A stretch of 64,000 bases of DNA from Blumeriella jaapii (lineage: Eukaryota > Ascomycota > Leotiomycetes > Helotiales > Drepanopezizaceae), in the NCBI GenBank assembly GCA_009599575.1, contig VWND01000069.1:372001-436000 (forward strand), written 5' to 3'. Below are positions 56,357 to 64,000 of the stretch, one piece after another. The translations under genes were made by a program, and so were the position numbers. The notes below the pieces were generated by a model. It was not told the origin of the DNA. It saw nothing but the letters and a program-made list of their open reading frames with translations, and did no database searches. Every line of letters starts with the position of its first letter. The first letter of the stretch is position 1.

Positions 56357-56807
56357 GGTGTGCTGTAAATTCTGTCTGGGGTCAAGCAACGATGTTACGA
56401 GCCAGGGTGAACAACGAGGCGTATTGTGGGTTGGATTAGTTTGAGCTGGCCACTCAATTTGTAATTGGAAGCCTGTTCTTCGTAGTACTGTAATTGTTAG
56501 TTTAATTAATTCAATCAAGCCGTTTCTCTTCCTGTTTCACAGCGATGGTACGTACAGTACAAATGTACTGTATGTACTGCTAAAATGTGTCTGTGCCTTC
56601 ACCTGCTGCGCTAGCCGAGGCCGAACTCGAATTGGTCTAGCGCCGAAGCAAGCCTTCAGTCTCTCCAGTCATCATTGTGACAGACACGATTTGGTTTACA
56701 TCGACATCGACTACCACGCAAAACCTCCTTGTTGTCTCGCATCACCTGCAGTCAACAAAATTTATCATCCTTCAATTGCCCCGGATCTCAAGATTGCATC
56801 GATCACC
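56357..56807. other. Spacer SCS7 to RBM39-like gene
   Basis: Contains a GTACAGTAC/GTACTGTATGTACTG cluster at about 56554-56579. No gene. Confidence 0.5.
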
Positions 56808-58719
56808 ATGTCCGCACTCGATGTAGAGGCACTCCTCGATTCAACCGCAAATGCCGCACCGGCGGACCTGAACGGATCGAAATCTAGGGACACAGACGAC
56901 CGTCACAAGAACGAGCGCAACGACCGTCGTGATAGGGAGCGTACCCGCGATGGGAGCAGAGATCGTGATCGCGACCGCAAGCGCAGAGATCGCAGCCGAA
57001 CCAGAAGAGAAGCCAACGGAGACAAGGAGCTCATTGGAACTCCAAGAAGTGATCATGGCAGTACCCAGGGAAGTGTTAAGAGCAGGCGCAGAAGCCGAAG
57101 TCGTGAAGATGACCGCCGACACTCACGCCGCTACAGAGATAGCCCCGACGAAGGTAGCCGCCGGGATGGCGATTTCTACAGAGGCAATGGTCGGACTCGC
57201 TCACGCTCGAGAAGCCCAAATAGATATTATCGCCCTCGAGGAGACCGTCGGGACCGAGATGACCAAGACAGTGGCAAGCCTAGGGAAGATCGACGAAACA
57301 GAAATGAGGGACGTCGAGCAAGTAGAAGCCCAAAGAGAGAGACCACACCCCCTTTGACTGAGGATGAGCGTGATCGCCGCACAGTCTCGTTCAACAACTT
57401 GCTGCTCGTCTTAGGACCAAAGAACTGATAGCCTTTTTTGAGAAAGTTGGCCCTGTCAAGGAGGCTCAGATTGTGAAGGACAGAGTCAGTGGCAGATCCA
57501 AGGGGTAAGGCTTTTCCTCTACAACATTAGATATGTTTGCTGACTTCTAACCAGTGTTGGCTACGTTGAGTTTAAGAACGAAGAATCGGTCCCTGCTGCT
57601 ATACAACTCACAGGTCAAAAGCTCCTAGGAATCCCCATCATTGCCCAGCTCACCGAAGCCGAGAAGAACCGCCAAGTTCGCAATCCAGAAGCTAGTAGCA
57701 GTAACCCGAACCAGATCCCTTTCCATCGACTTTATGTGGGTAATATCCATTTCAGCATCACTGAAAGTGATTTACAGAATGTTTTCGAACCTTTTGGAGA
57801 GCTCGAGTTTGTTCAGCTGCAGAAGGAGGAACAAGGACGCAGCAGAGGTTATGGATTTGTCCAGTAGGTTCCCCGTCTCACTTTCACGCAATAAACTTGC
57901 TAACATCCAGCAGGTTCCGAGACCCCAGCCAGGCTCGTGAGGCCTTGGAGAAGATGAATGGCTTTGATCTCGCGGGTCGACCGATTCGTGTTGGTCTTGG
58001 TAACGATAAGTTCACCCCTGAGTCTACCGCCAGCCTTCTGCAGAGATTCCAGGGACAGAGCCACCAACAGCAATTCCAGGGTTCTGCTTTCTCCGGTGCT
58101 GGCGGACGCGGACCACAAGCAGCCAATGGAGGCAACTTTGATCGTGCGGGGGGCCGTGACAATGACAAGAGCTCTGGAGGTGCCAGCGCCCTGGACGACA
58201 CCGACGTTGGCGGGGTAAACTTCAACAACTATAGTCGAGATGCATTGATGAGGAAACTTGCCAGAACAGATGACCCTGCTCCTGCCACCAAAGGCCGCGA
58301 TGAGAGACGAGAGATTGCCAAGCCAAAGACTGAGGCTAAGGCATTACCAGTCAACGTCAACATGGCAAGTCGATGCGTGGTGCTCAAGAACATGTTCGAC
58401 CCTGCAGAGTACGCTCACCTTCCCTCACATCCTAGTACCATCGCTGACATAACCCTTCAGAGAAGAAGGTGATTCCTGGGAGAAGGAGCTGGAGGATGAC
58501 GTTCGCGCAGAGGCAGAAGAGAAATATGGCCACGTTGTTCACATTTCTCTAGATCCAAACTCACAGGGCGACATCTACCTGAAGTTCGACCGTGTTCAAG
58601 GAGGCGAGAATGCCATCAAAGGTCTGAATGGCAGATATTTTGGTGGGCGGATGATCAGTGCTACACCTGTTGTGGATGCGGTCTACAGCAGTTTGTTCTC
58701 TCGGACTCGCGCCATCTAA
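56808..58719 (+). CDS. RSD1: RBM39/Rsd1-like RNA splicing factor (frameshifted)
   Basis: U2AF-related SR-like protein that links branch-point recognition factors. Exons 56808-57504, 57555-57863, 57914-58408 and 58461-58719, about 586 aa. Seen: a long Arg/Asp/Ser-rich RS-like N-terminus ([16 protein letters not shown]), RRM1 ([17 protein letters not shown] ... SKGVGYVEFK), RRM2 ([11 protein letters not shown] ... SRGYGFVQF), a Gly/Ser linker and a third UHM-type RRM (VVLKNMFDP ... GDIYLKFD ... [10 protein letters not shown]). The exon sum is one base short; the break is at 57385-57388 (GTCTCG, where GTCTTCG gives V-F-V-Q-Q-L). Intron 2 ends in a CAGCAG tandem acceptor; the second AG gives the conserved Q-F-R-D. 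Confidence 0.9.
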
Positions 58720-61364
58720 GCTGCTAATATTGGCTTTTGATACTTGACTCTAGGGTCGTTTCATGTACGTTTGTTCCGCGCTCTTCAAGTAAGCGTTATT
58801 CTGACCTCTCTATAGATTACCAGTCATCCAATCCCCTCGATCATTCGCTACCCAACAGGTCCAATCAACCGCCTACAACGCATCTCAATCACATCCCTGT
58901 TTTCAGGCTCGCCTCTTGAACGACTTCGGAACCCCAGACTACGACCTAGCGCACCAGTTTCGAGAACCTTGCTGATTCTTGACACCTAGGAGCTTTTCTT
59001 TCTAGGCCGGATATCCGAGCGAGGGTACTGATTTCGCTGATTGCACATAGACGTTTCCTTGTACACAGACAGATTGTTTTTCTTAATTTGGTCCCGTTGC
59101 ACCTGGCTTTTGGGGGTCCCTTTCGTAGCGAATGAAAATTCTTATCAAAGCCTAAAAACCTCTTTACGTGTTGAGGACGTAGCAAGGCAAGCTGTGAGAT
59201 TTGACGTTTGAAAATCCCAATAGCATGCTGCCTGGACCACACAAGGCCCACCCATCTTGCTTACCCCCTCTCACCGATCGCTAATCGATGGGAGCCACGC
59301 AAATCCAGCCATCTTTGTGACACCTATCCACACAACCCGAAAAGCGATCGTTGATTCTACAGGCTCCATTCGAGTTGTCATCTGATCACTATCCCTGTCC
59401 TTCTGGACACCGAAGAGGTCTCTTTCGAGTGCGAGTCTGGTCACAACTAAGGGGTGGTCTCAATCAGAGACGTCCAGCTGATCATACCTTGCGCGAGGGA
59501 CCTGGCACGATTAGTCAGAATATCAAACATGCGGGGGAGTCTTGGTATCTCATCAAATCACTGTGATAGAAGTTCGATTGTTGACTCGTTGACTGCCTGG
59601 TTTTCCGAGAAAAAAATTCTAGAGTAAAGGGAAGTGTAAAGGAATGGTCATCTTGAAACGTGGTCAGTAGGTTGAATGATTCTCTGTCTTAAATACTGCT
59701 ATTTTGTACAATTTAATATAGTCTTAATTCGCAAAGCTTTAGGTAGTTGAACACATTGCTATCACACTTGTTAGATTGCTCGTCAAAGACAGTCTTCTAC
59801 ACGTCTGGGTCATATCTAGGGCTTCAAGGCCGCATTTCATACAAATAGCCGTGTTGCTGGTCCCGCATCATAAGGTATCATTTGAATCTTACGTTTCCCC
59901 TTGGATTGTAGCTTACTGACTGTTTGAGAGAATATTTGCGGTGGTGGCTTGAAGCAGAGGCGTCGGATGGAAAGAATAGTAATAATTATAACAATTAATA
60001 ATGTGTTTTAATCAACGCCCAGAGGCACCAAAGGGCCAGTGAACCTATGTTAGCCTGAACCTCTCTGTGAAATATTGGAGACGTGTTGAGCTAGGGATCG
60101 TCGTGCATGTGCAAACCTCTTAAGAAGGCATTCTGTAAAGAAAACGACAACGGAAGCCATGGAAGCCCCCCTCTTTGATAGTTCTTTATTGTATTCGTAG
60201 AAAGAAGCCAGGCTGGTTGTGCCCTTTCGATAAAGCTAAGGAGTCCGATTTACTGGTACGGCTGTACTACAGGTGTCTTGAAAGCAGGAGCAGCTGGGTA
60301 TTCTCCCCGCCTGCCGGGTGCTGATTGATCCGGTGGATACCCAGGCATAGCTCTAGCCATGAGTGGCTTAGAAACAACGCATGATAATATAAATCCTACA
60401 TTGCAATCGTTTGTGTATCTTTGAAGCGTTCTTCGCAATATGCAATATCCGCCAAATACATTGATAAGCTTTTATACTTCAGTCTTTTAGTCTCACACGG
60501 CTGCGGAGATGACAGGTGACTGTGTACGAAGCCATCGGCCAGTGGTCATCGCGGCAAATCGAGTTCTTCAGATTGATCTAAATGCTAACATGGTACTAAT
60601 ACTATTAGGTCTGGAACCTTTGTAACAAAACTGAAATAGGCTTCTGATAATTGTTAGCCAAACCCCAAAACGATTATTCGATTCCAAAAGTCTCTGGCTT
60701 AAAATCCCGGGCTACAATCGAAACCAATGGACACAAAGGGCTGAACGCCATCGGATCCACGATATTTTTTCAACACTACTGAATTTTATTGAAGCAGTAC
60801 TGAGCCATTGGAGCAGTGCTTGCAAAAGCAGCTAGACTTCTGCCGTGCCGGCATGAAACTGGATTGCTCTTACAAGCTGTGCGTTACCGACAGATAGCCT
60901 GGAGACTGGGATTTCGAAAGATGGGTTCAGTACCCAGTAAATGTTAAGAAAGGAGTATCCGGTTATTGGTTTCCCTGAGTGTGACTGAGATACTTCACTA
61001 ACGCTCGCAAGCCGGTCAGGACATCGAAGCATTACTTATAAAAACTGACGATTGCAAAAAGAAAAATTTCGAAGCGTATGAAAGCTGTAAGATACCCGGA
61101 TTCCTTGGTTCTGACTTAGTCTACTGCTATTTGCAGAACAAAGGCTGATAAATCAAAGAAAGAAAATAAAGCTACTGAGTACTAAGATTTGAATACATCA
61201 CTGGATTTCGAAAACTTCTCGTCCGACGAATAGATACGTAGAGCCGGCAACTTACGATGGAACACATCGCTTATTGCAAACAGTCTCAGTTGTCGTCTAT
61301 CCTTCTTTCGACCGTCTCGTTAGTAGCGGTCTTATAGGTCGTCGAAATGAAATGCTATCATGGG

Positions 61365-61570
61365 TGCTTCCCGTAGGACATCTACACCAATCCCATAACC
61401 GTAGCTGACAAGCTCAACATTGATTTGCAAGATTACAAGGCATGCTTCCCGCAGGGCATCTGCATTGACTTTATTACAACTTCAGCCAGTCTGCTCGGCA
61501 TTGACTTGACAGATTATAAAGCATGCTTCCCGCAGGGAATTTGCCTCAATTCTGTTACCACCCGCCAGTA
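61365..61570 (+). pseudogene. Relic of a cysteine-repeat protein
   Basis: Three tandem copies of a unit of 78-81 bp whose TGCTTCCCG core begins at 61365, 61443 and 61524. Copies 2 and 3 translate as D(Y)KACFPQGIC followed by a 15-residue spacer with TT; the set ends at TAG about 61568. Copy 1 has a TAG in place of the CAG and TAC in place of a Cys TGC. No start, no exon that extends it. Looks like the remains of a secreted repeat protein; parent family not recognised. Confidence 0.55.
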
Positions 61571-62736
61571 GGTTTTGCAGTGCTTTACCACGCTCAGATC
61601 CAGGGCTAGGTTCTCAAACCTTCTGTACGGGTAGTCACCCTACTCCCCTGAGTTTATCTTTGTCCTGTTGCAGTTTATATTGTGTCCTTGAGAAGCTGTA
61701 CTGTGCGTCATGTTGGTGGAGGTACTCTATTGCCTGACTCGCCTGCTTGTTGGGTTGTTTCCGTGGTATTGATTGTATTCCTTCTTCTTGGAATCACTTC
61801 CATTGCAGCCTTTTTTAGTATGATTCAGTTCAGTGGCCTGCGAAGAGTACCGGTGCTGGAGTTTTGACCCACTGCTTCGCGAAAGAAGTATGGTGTTGTG
61901 TTCTCTGGGCGTTGCCTCATGACCTGTATTGCTGTCACCTGCTGGATAAGACCGCAATCAGAGTGACAGCGACTTGGTGAAAAGAAGGCGTGAAGGAGAG
62001 GCGACAGGAGCTGTGTGCTAGTAGTACTCTCCGAGCGGAACAGGTCTGCTTGTTCTCCTGCTTTCTAGTCCTTGTGGACTTCCTTGTTGTTATTCGGATG
62101 TTCTGCAGAACTTGGTCTTGCTTTGACCTTGCGGACATGAACAATAAACCAAGCTTGCGGAGCGAGTCAGCGTGGCCGACAGAAACCTCAAGAGCGTTCT
62201 CGGGAAGAATGTTTTGTATTCTTGAGTTTGATTATTTCCTGCTGCTCCAGGTCTTTCGTGCAGTATCAGGAAGGACCTCAAAGTATTGGCTGAATTTGAG
62301 GAGCTCGCAAGCATTCTGGAGCGGGCCAGAGCAGCTGAGTTTGGTATTGATCAGGTTCTTCTTGCACGAAGTCGCAGAAGGACTGGCCTGTGTTTGGTTT
62401 CAAGTTAGCTTTCTGTTGGAACGAATACACTCTGTGGAAACAGGGCATGAATGCTCCAAGCTGTACATATCTTGTCCTGGTATTTGAATGCCTAAAGCGA
62501 ATCTTTCTTGCGCTTCTTGATTACAAGACCATCTGGATCTCGTCGTGTGCTTCTCCACCCAAGAAGGCCACTACGGTGCTGCAGACCGAGTAACTTTCAC
62601 GCGGTTCTATTCACCTGGAGTCTTTGCCCGAAACGTGCTTCAAGTCTACTGAACAGCTAGCTAGTACAGAAGGGAGGGCTCGCATCGTTGGGGAAAAGCC
62701 GCTAGCGAGTAATCGTTCTTTCTCGCCATTTCCGCC

Positions 62737-62742
62737 TATAAG
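62737..62742 (+). promoter_or_regulatory. TATA-like box of the 63-kb gene
   Basis: TATAAG about 240 bp before the ATG at 62982, followed by a long CT-rich leader. Confidence 0.3.
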
Positions 62743-62981
62743 TACCTACGCGCACTTCTCCTCTCTTGACCTCTTTCTTTCCACCACCACCTACCTACCT
62801 CCACTTCGGCAGCACACGCTCTCACCATCGATTTCAACCTTGCTGCTGTCTACGTCTCCGTTATCAGATCGTCCATTCGTCACACTTGCGCTTTCAGGCG
62901 TCCGACACCCTGAACGTATGCAACCCTCGCACCACACCGCACATCAACCTCCCCTTCTCTCACCACATCAGTTGACTTACA

Positions 62982-64000
62982 ATGTCAATCAACTCTAACG
63001 CTGCTGGGAAGTCTACGCAGTCGTCATCGAACTCTCGCCCTCCTTCGGGTTTGATGAAGGCACTCGACATCATTGGCAGGACTAGAGGCAGCTCAGCAAC
63101 CCCAGCCCCGTTCCTCCATTCCCCAACTCCACAAAGCAACCCTAGATCAGTGGTTGATGACTTGAACGCCATGAGTCTCAGTCAAGATCTAAACAATATG
63201 AATTCAGGCGGACGCATCTTGAACGACAGCTCAACCGCAAGCCGTCGGTCCCCAGGTGCGCAAAATGGCCGAGATCAACCAAGCAACATGACCTCCAGCA
63301 TGCAAAGCCGCCCTCCATCAGGTAGCCGTCTGAACCCCAATGTTCCACCGTTCCAATTCGGCAGCCAGGTCAAACAAAGCCAAGCACCGTTTGCATCCTC
63401 TTCAGGTCAGGTAGGTCATGCCTATTCATTCTGCTGCAGACCGCGAATTACCATTGCTAATCACATCACAGCACAACCAAGCCCACCAGAACCAGGGACA
63501 ATCCGCAGTCATGAGCCAAGGGGTAAGTCGCGCTTAACAATCGATCTTTGACTCCGGCTAATTAATTCATAGATCGAGGTTGCGAACGAAGTCACCATAC
63601 GCTTCCAAACCAAGGTCGCAGATCTTATTAAGAAGATCGACGGCAGTGTCGACATCAACCCGGCCAAGCAGGCGACGTTGATCAAAGAGGTACAAGCCAT
63701 CAGCCAAGAGTACAACAGCCAGCAACGTTTGCTACAAGCGAACTTCGATCGAGTTTCCCACGAAAGAGATATGCACCTCAATCAGCTGAACAACGTTGCT
63801 ACAAACCTCTCGAGAGCCTACGCCGATCGTGATCGTTTCGGCAAGGAGAGAGACGACCTCCAGCGATCGTCCGCAGAGTCGATTTTAAAGTACAAATCCA
63901 GCATTGAACGATTAAATAAGCTGGTGCAACATTGGGTTAACAAGAACGTTTCCGCTTTGAAGGATGTTGAGAACAAAGATACGCAGCTTGGAGGCTCCGC
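62982..64000 (+). CDS. Coiled-coil protein, cut by window end
   Basis: Function not recognised. Exons 62982-63410, 63472-63522 and 63572 to beyond 64000; phases agree. Seen: about 140 disordered Ser/Pro/Asn-rich residues (RPPSGLMKALDIIGRTRGSS, PPFQFGSQ), a Gln-rich short second exon, then a long amphipathic coiled coil beginning IEVANEVTIRFQTKVADLIKKI and continuing NQLNNVATNLSRAYADRDRFGKERDDL. A structural or scaffold role is plausible but is inference only. Confidence 0.75.

Larger units (their letters stand above)
58720..62981. other. 4.3-kb gene-poor, AT-richer spacer
   Basis: Visibly AT-richer than its surroundings. I find no complete gene. It contains the cysteine-repeat relic (separate entry), and unassigned open frames at 61682-61867 and 61990-62487 (+). 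The last 250 bp are a CT-rich leader with a TATA-like box for the next gene. Confidence 0.55.

Overview
The window is nuclear DNA of a filamentous ascomycete (Pezizomycotina). Genes are dense on both strands and broken by short introns of roughly 45-115 nt, with GT..AG ends and CTAAC/CTGAC-like branch points. The gene families are typical of these fungi: HET-C, GT15 mannosyltransferase, TAF4, TAF14, a DUF4604 protein and an X325/Bim1-like copper protein. There is no bacterial operon structure. Exon boundaries below were read by eye and accepted when the frame stayed open across every junction and the product matched the remembered family.

Layout. 0-5 kb: eIF4B (5' end cut by the window edge) and a JMJD7-like JmjC hydroxylase. 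6.4-9.8 kb: a ferric/cupric reductase and, divergently, a secreted copper-binding X325/Bim1-like protein, a candidate metal-uptake pair. 9.8-15.6 kb: gene-poor, with microsatellites, two convergent orphan genes and a relic of an FAD-linked oxidase. 15.6-21 kb: URN1 and PRE9 sharing a 95-bp divergent promoter, then peroxisomal 3-ketoacyl-CoA thiolase with a PTS2. 21-25 kb: a repeat-packed leader and a conserved membrane protein. 26-34.6 kb: a GH105 hydrolase, YRB1, TAF14, a DUF4604 protein and a GT15 mannosyltransferase. 35-44 kb: an NRAMP metal transporter, TAF4 and YSH1 (CPSF-73). 44-51 kb: a repeat-bearing membrane orphan and a BTB-domain protein. 51.7-58.7 kb: HET-C, sphingolipid 2-hydroxylase SCS7 and an RBM39/Rsd1-like splicing factor. 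58.7-63 kb: a gene-poor AT-richer stretch with a decayed cysteine-repeat relic. From 63 kb: the start of a coiled-coil protein cut by the window end.

Two window-wide patterns stand out. First, at least seven clearly conserved genes (PRE9, the 22.5-kb membrane protein, GH105, GT15, YSH1, SCS7, RBM39-like) are each broken by exactly one 1-2 base indel, nearly all beside a short homopolymer, and TAF14 is broken by a run of 32 C. Residual assembly error explains this better than gene decay, because several are housekeeping genes with intact flanking splice sites. Second, a TACAGTA/TACTGTA word recurs in many intergenic spacers and in one place is expanded into a perfect 17-copy GATACTGTA array.

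I see no CRISPR, no intact transposon, no rRNA or convincing tRNA, and no clear secondary-metabolite cluster. The most testable biology is the divergent reductase/copper-protein pair.
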